Part shown: positions 18,532 through 26,030 of the stretch, in pieces
Layout of the letters: every line of letters starts with the position of its first letter
Numbering within the stretch: position 1 is the stretch's first letter
Assembly: GCA_037892765.1 (NCBI GenBank)
Contig: JBBKBW010000001.1
Reading direction: 5' to 3' (one strand)
From: Clostridium_AQ sp900552125
GTDB lineage: Bacteria; Bacillota_I; Bacilli_A; Erysipelotrichales; Erysipelotrichaceae
DNA: 64,000 nt
Position numbers and translations under genes: made by a program
Notes under the pieces: model-generated
The model's input: only the letters and a program-made list of their open reading frames with translations
Database searches by the model: none
Told to the model about the DNA's origin: nothing

Positions 18532-19019
18532 CGACTCTGCTCCTGATGCCGGTTCTTTACTTTGTCCTTCGTCTTCTTTGGCATCATTGCCCGGTAAGCT
18601 GCAAGACGCTTATGAATGGAAGGCTTATTCGCTTTTTGAATCTGTTTCTGGGAAAACTCACGGAAAGCAGCATTGAGGGCATCCTGATCACGTCCCTTGA
18701 AAAATACCAGATAAACCGGAGGATCTTTGCTCTTGTCTTTTTTCAGAGCATAATTGATCCCGTATTTTCTGGCATACCGTTCAAAGGACTTGATATTTTT
18801 GTCCGTGATCTCGATATTGACCATCCCGGCATTCTGTTTTGCCAGCTCTTTTACCGTGACCTTTCCCTGTTTCGGCTGATTTTTCTGTGCTTTCTTCTCT
18901 ACTGATTTCTGCTTTTGATGACGCAGATACGCAGCAAGAACCTTTTTCAACAGGTCTGCCGTAATTTTAGTAGCCCGAATACAGAACGTGACCGTTTTCT
19001 GAGTTACCTCTTCCTGCAT
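18528..19019 (-). CDS. PcfB-like conjugation accessory protein
   Basis: 163 residues, highly basic. The N-terminus (MQEEVTQKTVTFCIRATKIT then LLKKVLAAYLRH) and the central block VNIEITDKNIKSFERYARKY with YLVFFKGRDQDALNAAF match the PcfB family (DUF3801). In pCF10, PcfB works with the relaxase and the coupling protein PcfC in substrate recruitment. Its stop overlaps the virD4 start by 4 nt, supporting that partnership. Confidence 0.88.
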   Translation of the reverse strand: MQEEVTQKTVTFCIRATKITADLLKKVLAAYLRHQKQKSVEKKAQKNQPKQGKVTVKELAKQNAGMVNIEITDKNIKSFERYARKYGINYALKKDKSKDPPVYLVFFKGRDQDALNAAFREFSQKQIQKANKPSIHKRLAAYRAMMPKKTKDKVKNRHQEQSR

Positions 19020-19104
19020 GACTTTTCCCTCCTTTCAGCGATTCAACTGCTGTCCAGATCTGTAATCATGGCAATCACCCCCCCCTTCAATGAAAAAGGA
19101 CAGA

Positions 19105-19902
19105 TTAACCGATAATCAGGTGCTGCACCTGTACGAGTTTTTCTGTCCCTTCTTCTTTTCTCTTGTCTTCCCCACCACAATAGATGGGAACACACATTTC
19201 AAGTATTCTGCTGTAAATGCGCTGATGGGCAGTATCCAAATCTGTAGATTTCATTTCATTCAGTCCCAGATTCGTTGTTACGATCAGCGGAAGCATTTTA
19301 CAATAACGGCTGTCTATCACATTATAAACCTGCTCCAAAGCAAACTCAGAATTTCGTTCTATTCCTAAATCATCAATAATCAGCAACGGATAATCCACAA
19401 GATTTTGTATGATCTGGTTCTTATTTGCCTGATAGCTGGTCATTTCATTTAAGATCCTAGAAAAATTTGTCATCATGACACGTTCTCCCTGTTCCAAAAG
19501 TGCATTTGCTATACAGCCTGCAAAAAAACTCTTCCCGGTTCCAACTGGTCCCATCAGAAGCAATCCTACATTTTTTCTCTTCATATCTGTCCAGTTTTCT
19601 ACATACTGCCTGGCAATTAGTATCTTCTGGTTGCTTCCATTGTCATTTTCAAATTTCCATTCCCAGAATCTTCTTTCCCGAAGTCCGACGGATTTTCTCT
19701 GATAAAGCTGCCGCTGTGCTTCTTCCCGCTGCATCTTCTCATCAAGTTCCTGCCTGGCTTTTACCTCGCATTCACACAAACAGGACACTACATGCTCAAA
19801 TCCCATCAGACTAACTTTCATCTGTTTTCTTTTTCCACAGATACCACAATGAAGACATCCCTCTTCATCCAGATAATCTGCTGTTACTTTATTTTCCATC
19901 AC
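19105..19902 (-). CDS. DnaC/DnaI-like helicase loader ATPase
   Basis: 265 residues. An N-terminal Cys-rich element (CLHCGICGKRKQ ... CLCECE), probably zinc-binding, is followed by a AAA+ domain with Walker A GPVGTGKSFFAG and Walker B LLIIDDLGIER, and a sensor region VTTNLGLNEMKS. This architecture is that of DnaC/DnaI loaders, which place the replicative helicase at an origin. Immediately after the RepA-like gene (4-nt overlap) it should load the host helicase at the ICE origin. Confidence 0.9.
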   Translation of the reverse strand: MMENKVTADYLDEEGCLHCGICGKRKQMKVSLMGFEHVVSCLCECEVKARQELDEKMQREEAQRQLYQRKSVGLRERRFWEWKFENDNGSNQKILIARQYVENWTDMKRKNVGLLLMGPVGTGKSFFAGCIANALLEQGERVMMTNFSRILNEMTSYQANKNQIIQNLVDYPLLIIDDLGIERNSEFALEQVYNVIDSRYCKMLPLIVTTNLGLNEMKSTDLDTAHQRIYSRILEMCVPIYCGGEDKRKEEGTEKLVQVQHLIIG

Positions 19903-20717
19903 AGGCTTTCTCCTTCCTGAAATTCATATTTATCCATTCCTGCCCTGGCTCCATCTCGTTCTGCCCAAAGACAGATTGTTGCAAAATGATTCTGATACTC
20001 TTTTCCACTGGATTTCATATAAACAGAAAGATGATCAATCCGTTTCTGATAATCCCATGGAAATAGCGTCATCAACTCCTGCAGTTCAGCTTCCGACAGA
20101 ACAACATTTTTAAATCTCCCATACAGACCGAATTTTTCTTCCAAAGCGGGAGTATTGCTCTTACTCTTATCAGTATGATTCTTTTCAGTCTTATTTATCT
20201 TAGTATTACTTCCATCCAGATTCTTGCAGTCCGGACTTCTATTTTTTTGCGTTCCGGACTTCCAGTTTCTTGCAATCCGGATTTCCAATTCCTTGCAGTC
20301 TGGATTTCCAGTTTCTGGCGTTCCAGAAGCAAAGTATCTTACTGGCTTTCCTCTGCTCCGTTTCACAAAATTTTTCACATATATGACAGAAGGACGATTA
20401 TTCCCCTGCCGATACCGTTCGATCAATCCAATCCCATGCACACTGTCAAGCTCATAAAGAAGCTTTGTCACTGTCGTATGCGACATTCGCAACAGCTCCT
20501 GCAATTCTGCAATCGTGTAAATAATATAGACATAACCATCACCGTCAATCCAGCCATTTTTCTTGGATAGGCTGATTCGATCAAGCAGAATTCCGTAAAG
20601 GAGCTTTGCGTCTGTGGACAGGCTTGCAAACTCTTTTTCTGAGAACAGAGCTTTTGGTATCCGAAAAAAAGAAAACTGGTCAGATTCTTCTGCTCTGAAG
20701 TATTCAAAATCTGCCAT
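19899..20717 (-). CDS. RepA_N-family replication initiator
   Basis: 272 residues. The N-terminal winged-helix RepA_N domain is clear (FFRIPKALFSEKEFASLS, LLYGILLDRISLSKKNGW, LLRMSHTTVTKLLYEL). A variable middle region is encoded by five DNA repeats (see iterons), and a conserved C-terminal part contains ELMTLFPWDYQKRIDHL. RepA_N proteins initiate theta replication, with the origin often inside their own gene. In an ICE this implies autonomous replication of the excised circle. It is followed with a 4-nt overlap by the helicase loader. Confidence 0.9.
   Translation of the reverse strand: MADFEYFRAEESDQFSFFRIPKALFSEKEFASLSTDAKLLYGILLDRISLSKKNGWIDGDGYVYIIYTIAELQELLRMSHTTVTKLLYELDSVHGIGLIERYRQGNNRPSVIYVKNFVKRSRGKPVRYFASGTPETGNPDCKELEIRIARNWKSGTQKNRSPDCKNLDGSNTKINKTEKNHTDKSKSNTPALEEKFGLYGRFKNVVLSEAELQELMTLFPWDYQKRIDHLSVYMKSSGKEYQNHFATICLWAERDGARAGMDKYEFQEGESL
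20219..20330 (-). repeat. Five ~23-bp direct repeats (candidate iterons, oriV) inside the rep gene
   Basis: On the plus strand, units start at 20219, 20241, 20264, 20287 and 20310 with core TTGC-rrTCCGGA-TTCC (for example TTGCAATCCGGATTTCC and TTGCGTTCCGGACTTCC). The period is 22-23 bp, not a multiple of three, so the repeats fall in different reading frames. Selection is therefore for DNA rather than protein. Origins of RepA_N plasmids such as pAD1 are known to consist of repeats within repA. Confidence 0.75.
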
Positions 20718-20727
20718 AGCTTATTTC

Positions 20728-21609
20728 CTATTCTTCCTCATTATTAAAATCACTCCCTGCTACACTGCCTGTTCCATGACACATCTCATTAAACACAAAG
20801 TTGAAGCACATCATTAACTCACTCAGATAATAATTCCTTGCCTCTTTATTGCAGGCATACATATCCTCGATATAAACCTCCTCGTTTCCATTCATTCGTG
20901 CGATCGTTTCCAGAACTTTCATAAACTTCTTATTAGAGCAGCACTCATACTGTTCATTAACATATTTCTGAATTTCCAGTACACGTTCAGGCTTTCCATC
21001 AAAAACAGATAACACGCCAAATGCCAGATCCATACCAAACTCATAGCCATCGGCTTCTACGGCATCAATATCAAGATTACCTTCTTCATCGTAATAGCCA
21101 CGCTCTTCCATAGGAGTCAGTGGTGTCTCATATTCATCCAGATATCCCATATCCGCAATAGTTTCCAAAATATCTCTGGATGCTTTCACCATCTTATCCA
21201 TGATAATTTTTCTTTCAGCCAGCGGCATATTTGCCATAATAGTATCTAATGTCATCATTGATTCTTCCTCCATCTCATTTTCATAAATATCATTGATATA
21301 AAAGTGGTTCGCCTTTCCATTGTTTGGAATGATACGCACCAGATCACCAATCTGAACCAGTTCCTGTACTGCCTGATCTACGCCATATCTGGTCGTATTC
21401 AAGTCTTTTTTCATTTCACTTTTCGGATAGATTACAAACAAATCCCCTTCACCATCTACCCAGCCATTTTGCACCGCAAATTTTAAACGATCCAGAAATA
21501 AGCTGTATAAAATCTTTGCTGTATTTGACAGATTCTTGTATTTATCCATCTGGAACAGCATCTTTGGCACCTGTAAACAATCTACCGGCATATACTCCAT
21601 CTTACTCAT
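20728..21609 (-). CDS. Second RepA_N-like protein
   Basis: 293 residues from the ATG at 21609, which has a strong ribosome site (AGAAGGAGGAAACAATCA). The longer frame upstream to 21744 overlaps the preceding gene and lacks such a signal. The N-terminal ~100 residues resemble the RepA_N winged helix (MLFQMDKYKNLSNTAKILYS, FLDRLKFAVQNGWVDGEG, SEMKKDLNTTRYGVDQAV). The remainder is acidic, helical and unlike the other initiator (LTPMEERGYYDEEGNLDIDA). It may be a replication regulator or second initiator; that is inference. It overlaps the previous gene by 8 nt. Confidence 0.75.
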   Translation of the reverse strand: MSKMEYMPVDCLQVPKMLFQMDKYKNLSNTAKILYSLFLDRLKFAVQNGWVDGEGDLFVIYPKSEMKKDLNTTRYGVDQAVQELVQIGDLVRIIPNNGKANHFYINDIYENEMEEESMMTLDTIMANMPLAERKIIMDKMVKASRDILETIADMGYLDEYETPLTPMEERGYYDEEGNLDIDAVEADGYEFGMDLAFGVLSVFDGKPERVLEIQKYVNEQYECCSNKKFMKVLETIARMNGNEEVYIEDMYACNKEARNYYLSELMMCFNFVFNEMCHGTGSVAGSDFNNEEE

Positions 21610-21994
21610 TGATTGTTTCCTCCTTCTGTTTGTACAGCACTTCGGCTGAAGTAATATTGATTTCCAGCATACCCACAAATACCTGATAGTACAGCAGGCA
21701 TATCTGTTCATCCTCCCTTGCCAGATACAATCCTTCCAGTTCATTGGACGGATGTTTCATTCCATATACTGCCTGACAGATATCATGGATTTTCTCACAT
21801 TCCACACTTCTCAGATGCATCTCCAAAGTGTGGTTAAATCTCTGCCAGTCCTCCAGTTTCTGGTTTACTGACATCATGCACTGGAACAGTTCCGCTGCTT
21901 CACATGCTGCTGACAGCACTACATTTTTGTTATTGATACTTCCATCGGCATTTTTCATATGCCCTACCATATACGCCTGATCGACTGAAACCAT
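21602..21994 (-). CDS. Hypothetical ICE protein
   Basis: 130 residues, mostly helical, mildly acidic, no membrane segment, no motif I recognise. Cys and His are scattered (SAACEAAELFQCMM, CEKIHDICQAVYGMKH) without a clear metal pattern. It lies between ssb and the second RepA_N-like gene with 8-nt overlap to the latter and 13 nt to the former. It is thus part of the replication operon. Ribosome site GGATAAAAG before the start is modest. Confidence 0.6.
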   Translation of the reverse strand: MVSVDQAYMVGHMKNADGSINNKNVVLSAACEAAELFQCMMSVNQKLEDWQRFNHTLEMHLRSVECEKIHDICQAVYGMKHPSNELEGLYLAREDEQICLLYYQVFVGMLEINITSAEVLYKQKEETINE

Positions 21995-22007
21995 CTTTTA
22001 TCCTCCT

Positions 22008-22406
22008 CTATCTAAACGGCATTTCCTCTTCCATGCCCTCTGGAATCTCTAAGAACCCTTCCGCATCTTCTGGAAATGGTGGTCTGCCAACCATTTTTGC
22101 ACCTGCGAATTCAATCCGGTTAGCATACACTTCGGTGGTATAGATCTTTTTCCCGGTATCCTTATCTTCATAATTACCTGTGACAATCTCGCCTTCCACC
22201 ATGACCTTCGTTCCCTGCATCAGATAATCTCTGGCAAATTCTGCTTTCTTTGCAAAAGCCTTTACCGGAATAAAACTGACTTCATCGGAATAATTTCTTC
22301 TGACTGCCAGAACAAACTTGGCAATCTTATGAAGTCCTTTTTCATTCTCCACTTCGTTGTATCCGGGATTTCTTACCAATCGCCCGGAAATAACTGTTGT
22401 ATTCAT
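22008..22406 (-). CDS. ssb: Single-stranded DNA-binding protein
   Basis: 132 residues. OB-fold SSB pattern: MNTTVISGRLVRNPGYNEVE, KIAKFVLAVRRNY, FIPVKAFAKKAEFARDYLM, GTKVMVEGEIVTGNYEDKD, TEVYANRIEFAGAK. The C-terminus is short and ends EEEMPFR, near the usual acidic D/E-F tip used to recruit partners. It protects single strands during ICE replication or after entry into a recipient. It precedes the hypothetical 130-residue gene. Confidence 0.92.
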   Translation of the reverse strand: MNTTVISGRLVRNPGYNEVENEKGLHKIAKFVLAVRRNYSDEVSFIPVKAFAKKAEFARDYLMQGTKVMVEGEIVTGNYEDKDTGKKIYTTEVYANRIEFAGAKMVGRPPFPEDAEGFLEIPEGMEEEMPFR

Positions 22407-22419
22407 TGGCTTAACCCTC

Positions 22420-22818
22420 CTATGCTTTCATTGATTTGTAACAGATACCGATACATGGTCCACATTTTCCATAGGCACATCCGTAACATTCATCTTTTTC
22501 CAACTCTTCCTGCTTCATTTCATCGGCAAACATTCCTAACAGCGTTGTGTAAATCTTTTTCATTGCCAGGAACTTCTCTTCTGCTTTTTCCATCTTCTCT
22601 TTGTAAAATGGAATCAGTTCACGAAGAACTGGATGAAAACGCTCATTTTCATCATCCCAGGCACAATTTTTCATCATGCATCGTGGTTGTTTCTCATAGC
22701 TTCCCAGATAATATGGGCAGAACGTACAACCTCTTTCTTTGATAATCTCAACCGGAATCACTGGCATCTGACTTTTGATTTCTTTTGTTACATACTTGCT
22801 TTCAATTCGCTCTCTCAT
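22420..22818 (-). CDS. Cysteine-rich protein, possible metal or Fe-S binder
   Basis: 132 residues from the ATG at 22818, which has GGAGG eight bases upstream (better than the longer frame to 22833). There are two Cys clusters: CTFCPYY ... CMMKNCAWDD near residues 28-50 and CYGCAYGKCGPCIGIC near the C-terminus. The spacing suggests zinc or iron-sulfur sites, but I cannot name a family. The middle is helical and charged. It is 13 nt upstream of ssb and separated from the preceding gene by a terminator, so it may start the ssb transcript. Confidence 0.65.
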   Translation of the reverse strand: MRERIESKYVTKEIKSQMPVIPVEIIKERGCTFCPYYLGSYEKQPRCMMKNCAWDDENERFHPVLRELIPFYKEKMEKAEEKFLAMKKIYTTLLGMFADEMKQEELEKDECYGCAYGKCGPCIGICYKSMKA

Positions 22819-22883
22819 AATGAAATCCTCCAAAATTTATATTTGCAAAAGGGATTTACCCTGAACTGCCTGTTTTTAGGCAC

Positions 22884-22931
22884 AAAAAAAGAGGCAGACT
22901 TACGATTTTTGTTTTCGCAAGCCTGCCTCTT
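22884..22931 (-). terminator. Strong intrinsic terminator
   Basis: Minus strand: a 17-bp stem with a few G-U pairs (AAGAGGCAGGCTTGCGA / TCGTAAGTCTGCCTCTT, A/T-rich 10-nt loop) followed by seven T. It lies after the 139-residue membrane protein gene and closes the par operon transcript. Confidence 0.85.
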
Positions 22932-22945
22932 ATCAAACTAATTTT

Positions 22946-23365
22946 CTACCTTTCAATGATATACCGTATAAAAACGTATATCGCTCTGATCACATACACT
23001 GGAATCATGATACTTCCGATCAATGCTCCAATGATGACACTTAATGCAGCCATACCAAGTGTTGCTGTGGTATCCATTCCTCTTGGGATTAGAATCAGCC
23101 GCATTTTATGTATTCCAAATGGTAATCCGGCAATAAATATCCACCAGAACCAATCCGTCTGTCCGCTGACTTTCATAATTGTTTTTGTCATCCAAAACCA
23201 GAATACCATAAATGCCAGTGGCAGAATTGATTTTTTAATTACATCTCCAATCGTCATTTCTTTTGTCCTCTTATCCAATCTGTTTATCTTCTGTACTTTA
23301 GAAATATATGCCTGATATCTTTCCATCTGGCTATCATTATATCTTATTTGCTTATCATATTCCAT
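22946..23365 (-). CDS. Small polytopic membrane protein
   Basis: 139 residues. The charged N-terminal helix (about 1-45) is followed by three or four hydrophobic segments: ILPLAFMVFWFWMTK, WFWWIFIAGLPFGIH, LGMAALSVIIGALIGSIMIP, VYVIRAIYVFIRYII. No catalytic motif. It lies 4 nt after parB and right before a terminator, so it is the last gene of the par operon. Similar small proteins are found near partition genes in related ICEs, but no function is known to me. Confidence 0.7.
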   Translation of the reverse strand: MEYDKQIRYNDSQMERYQAYISKVQKINRLDKRTKEMTIGDVIKKSILPLAFMVFWFWMTKTIMKVSGQTDWFWWIFIAGLPFGIHKMRLILIPRGMDTTATLGMAALSVIIGALIGSIMIPVYVIRAIYVFIRYIIER

Positions 23366-23369
23366 TCTA

Positions 23370-24302
23370 TCATCCCCTTTGTTCTGTTTGTGCCTTCCAC
23401 GAATCTAATAACTGAAATATAATTTTTTCAATTTGTTCTTTCTTATAATCTGGTGGAAAATATTTTTGCAGTTGCTTTTCTGAAAAGCTGATTTTCTGGT
23501 AATTCACTTTTGCTTCTCCTCTAAGAATTTTCTCAATATCTTCTCCAGTCAATTCTTTTTGCTGACTAAGTTCTTTCAATTTTTTTGCCTGAGATCCATT
23601 AGGCATTTTCTTTGTTGTTCCTATGAACGCCAATAATAACGACTGCTCATTGCTTTTTAAATACGATAGATCTACTGCAACAGTGAATGGCAATTCATTT
23701 TTGTCTACAAACTCCAGCAAATAATTCGACAAATAGGTCAATCGTATATATCGTTTGATTGTACTCATTGTTTCCCCGACTTCTGTACCTACCATCTCAG
23801 CTGCCCATCTTTTTTTTAACTTTGGTTCAACTTGGACCAAAGTTAGATCTGTTCTTCTGCCTTGACGTTTCAGTGCTTCATACTTCATGCGGTATGCAAA
23901 TGCTTTCTCACTATACAGCAGGTTTTCTCTTTGAATATTGGAATCGACCATAACTACAGTTGCTTCATCATCAGACATATCTCTAATAATAACCGGCATT
24001 GTTTTCAGTCCCAATTCTCTGCAAGCATATTTTCTTCTGTGCCCCACTACTAATTCATAATCCTTTTCCCCAGAATTTGAAGGTCTTGCAATTCCTGGCA
24101 CAAGAACTCCATATTCTGAAATACTTTCAATCATTTCCTCCATTTTGTCATCCCTGAATACTTTAAACGGATGGTTCTTGAATGTATCCAGCTCGTCCAG
24201 TGGAATTTCTCGCACACACTCCTGCTCCTCTGACAATCCAAACAGTGCATCTACACCTTTGAATTTTATCTTTGAAGCACTACTCTCTTTCACTGCCATC
24301 AT
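23370..24302 (-). CDS. parB: ParB-family partition protein
   Basis: About 310 residues. The N-terminal ParB/Srx domain shows the CTP-site elements ELVVGHRRKYACRELGL and ESISEYGVLVPGIARP, plus VDSNIQRENLLYSEKAFAYR; a central helix-turn-helix region follows (GETMSTIKRYIRLTYL). It should bind parS sites and spread or slide along DNA to partition the circular ICE. The ATG at 24302 lies six bases after GGAGG; the track frame extends to a TTG at 24305. It overlaps parA by 23 nt. A parS site was not located. Confidence 0.92.
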   Translation of the reverse strand: MMAVKESSASKIKFKGVDALFGLSEEQECVREIPLDELDTFKNHPFKVFRDDKMEEMIESISEYGVLVPGIARPSNSGEKDYELVVGHRRKYACRELGLKTMPVIIRDMSDDEATVVMVDSNIQRENLLYSEKAFAYRMKYEALKRQGRRTDLTLVQVEPKLKKRWAAEMVGTEVGETMSTIKRYIRLTYLSNYLLEFVDKNELPFTVAVDLSYLKSNEQSLLLAFIGTTKKMPNGSQAKKLKELSQQKELTGEDIEKILRGEAKVNYQKISFSEKQLQKYFPPDYKKEQIEKIIFQLLDSWKAQTEQRG

Positions 24303-25074
24303 CAATCACCTCCTCTACCAGTTTCTTATATGCTTCGGCAACACGTCCTTTGGGATCATGTTTATAAATACTTACTCCCTCAGCACTCGTCTCTGCAGCT
24401 CTTATAGAAAACGGAATTGCAGTCTCAAAAATATGGATATATTCTCCATAATTAGCATGAAGTAATTCTATAATCTCTTTTGAAAAATTTGTTCTGCGAT
24501 CCACCATGGTAAGTAAGATTCCGTCAATTTGAAGTTTTCGATTTATCTGCTTCCTGACTTTATATATTGTCTGCATCAACTGTTCGAGACCTTTAACCGG
24601 AAGATAATGTGCCATAACCGGGATGATAATCGAATCAGCTGCTGCAAGCGCATTTACAGTGAGCATTCCTAACGATGGCATATTATCAATCAGGATGTAA
24701 TCATATTCCGGCGAAATTAACTTGATAAACTGTTTTAACACATATTCTCTGCTCATAACATTTACCAGGCTGACTTCTACCCCAGAAAGTTCAATATTTG
24801 CCGGAAGAATGTCCAATCCCTCTTCATGGTGAAGAATTCCATAACTTTCTGGTAATTCAAGACCGTTCATCTCACAATGAAGAATTGTTGCTACAGTTAT
24901 TTCCAATTCATCTGGATTCTGATAACCAAGACTCTCTGTTAAGCTTCCTTGTGGATCGAAATCTATTGCCAGAACTTTATATCCTTTTTTAACGAGTCCA
25001 ATTCCTAAATTCACACACGAAGTTGACTTTGCGACACCGCCTTTTTGATTGACTATTGCTATAACTTTTGCCAT
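24280..25074 (-). CDS. parA: ParA/Soj-type partition ATPase
   Basis: 264 residues. Deviant Walker A KGGVAKSTSCVNLG (residues 11-24), Walker A' region LAIDFDPQGSLTESLGY, Walker B YILIDNMPSLGML. All hallmarks of ParA/Soj ATPases, which with ParB stabilise replicons. In this ICE the pair, with a RepA_N initiator, argues for a plasmid-like replicating phase. It begins 3 nt after the stop of the preceding gene, implying coupled translation. Confidence 0.95.
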   Translation of the reverse strand: MAKVIAIVNQKGGVAKSTSCVNLGIGLVKKGYKVLAIDFDPQGSLTESLGYQNPDELEITVATILHCEMNGLELPESYGILHHEEGLDILPANIELSGVEVSLVNVMSREYVLKQFIKLISPEYDYILIDNMPSLGMLTVNALAAADSIIIPVMAHYLPVKGLEQLMQTIYKVRKQINRKLQIDGILLTMVDRRTNFSKEIIELLHANYGEYIHIFETAIPFSIRAAETSAEGVSIYKHDPKGRVAEAYKKLVEEVIDDGSERE

Positions 25075-25076
25075 CT

Positions 25077-25823
25077 CTATTTCCTCCCAATTCGTAATGT
25101 ATGTTTTGAAACTGCTTTTTCTGTCTTTTCCTGCTTCTCAGCCTGCAATGTTAAATCATGTGTCTTTATCAACAATGCCTCAAATCGTTCTTTTTCTTCT
25201 TTCTGTTCGTGTACTGTCATATTTGTTTCCACATTTGTTTTTTGTGAAACACTCAACTTATTTCTAATATTATATGTGTTATATCTTCTTCTGATGCAAT
25301 TCGCCTCTACACCAGACAGCGTAACCAGCTCTGACCAGGAAGATACTTTACACCTTCTTGCGATTGTTCCCCATGATGGCGTTTCTGGATTTCTACAAGC
25401 ATCATATATTTTTGATGTTGCCGGTTGTATTCGTTCAAATTCATTTCTAAATAATTCCAGAAAATCATATTGATCATCAACACATTTTGTTCCATGACGT
25501 CCAATCCTTACATATTCGATTTCTCCATAATAATCGTTCAGAAACTCTTTTGCTGTTTTTCCAAAAAGCTTTTCAAAGACCATATGACTTGGCAATTCCT
25601 TATGACTGTCACACTCTTTTATTTTCGGCGGGACTCCACCATGCGATTCTGTCCATTCATCCAGTGCTTCATATACACTGGCTACATCCCATCTATCCAA
25701 TGGGGTGGAGGAATATTTTTTTAATGCCTGTATCACTTCCACAACTTCCTCCGTCTGTGGCAGACATTGTAGTAATTCAATTGCTTTGGGTATGGCTTTT
25801 CTTCTTGTCATAATTCTTGCCAT
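25077..25823 (-). CDS. ICE leading-gene protein with two HNH-repeat-like segments
   Basis: 248 residues. Two segments resemble the homing-endonuclease-associated (HNH) repeat: WTESHGGVPPKIKEC ... LPSHMVFEKLFG and TPSWGTIARRCKVSSWSELV, both with the G-x-P/LPS and R-x-x-G/W-x-x-x-aromatic pattern of that DNA-associated module. The C-terminal third is a Lys/Glu-rich helix. No HNH or other nuclease motif is present, so a DNA-binding regulator is the best guess (inference). It is the first gene at the ICE end and 2 nt upstream of parA. A large hairpin hides its ribosome site. Confidence 0.65.
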   Translation of the reverse strand: MARIMTRRKAIPKAIELLQCLPQTEEVVEVIQALKKYSSTPLDRWDVASVYEALDEWTESHGGVPPKIKECDSHKELPSHMVFEKLFGKTAKEFLNDYYGEIEYVRIGRHGTKCVDDQYDFLELFRNEFERIQPATSKIYDACRNPETPSWGTIARRCKVSSWSELVTLSGVEANCIRRRYNTYNIRNKLSVSQKTNVETNMTVHEQKEEKERFEALLIKTHDLTLQAEKQEKTEKAVSKHTLRIGRK

Positions 25824-25867
25824 AAAAAAACCTCCTTTGAATGCTCATCATCTCATTCAAGAAGGTT
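25824..25867 (-). promoter_or_regulatory. Hairpin that sequesters the ribosome site of the leading ICE gene
   Basis: Minus strand: AACCTTCTTGAATG (25867-25854), 10-nt loop, CATTCAAAGGAGGTT (25843-25829), then six or seven T running up to the ATG at 25823. The 14-bp stem has a single bulged A and one G-U pair. The ribosome site AAAGGAGG lies entirely in the 3' arm. It therefore looks like both a terminator and a translation lock for the ICE leading operon. Confidence 0.75.
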
Positions 25868-26030
25868 TCTATCAGAAACAATTCCGAATTGTTTTCAATA
25901 TCTTATCTACACTGCTATTTCAACATAAGATATCGAAATGTTTATCTGACAGCACTGATTTTTAATCTAATGCCTTTATCAGAAATCCCTTATTTTAAGG
26001 CTATTCCGGTCGTTTCCTTTATCTTACTCT
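25868..26030. other. Non-coding ICE end, junction with sigF
   Basis: About 160 nt between the leading gene's leader and the broken sigF frame; no gene seen. AT-rich with a possible operon promoter that I could not fix. The junction is put near 26030/26031, where the minus strand reads GCAGTTCCAAT and then departs from the sigF family. The core repeat of the attachment site cannot be defined without the other end. Confidence 0.6.

Larger units (their letters stand above)
1..26030 (-). mobile_element. Integrative and conjugative element (partial), inserted in sigF
   Basis: From about 26030 down to the window edge all recognised genes read on the minus strand and form one conjugative element: replication/partition genes, a type IV secretion system (VirD4, PcfB, Maff2, VirB6-like, PrgI, VirB4), a wall hydrolase, DUF4315, DUF4366, topoisomerase III and a CnaB-repeat adhesin. 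This order is known from Clostridioides CTn and Tn1549-like elements of gut Firmicutes. The right boundary is inferred from the point at which the sigF reading frame stops matching the family, just after the codons for Ala-Val-Pro. Relaxase, recombinase and the other end lie outside the window, so no flanking repeat could be compared. Base composition is clearly richer in G+C than the chromosome beyond 26 kb. Confidence 0.9.

Noticed and set aside
20219..20330. CRISPR array
   Set aside because: Repeats are directly adjacent without unique spacers, and lie in a coding gene.
20175..20570. Plus-strand frames over the iterons
   Set aside because: Arise from the repeats antisense to the initiator; composition is not protein-like.
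21610..21744. Extended N-terminus of the second RepA_N-like protein
   Set aside because: Cys/Trp-rich segment in the overlap with another gene; the ATG 21609 has a strong ribosome site.
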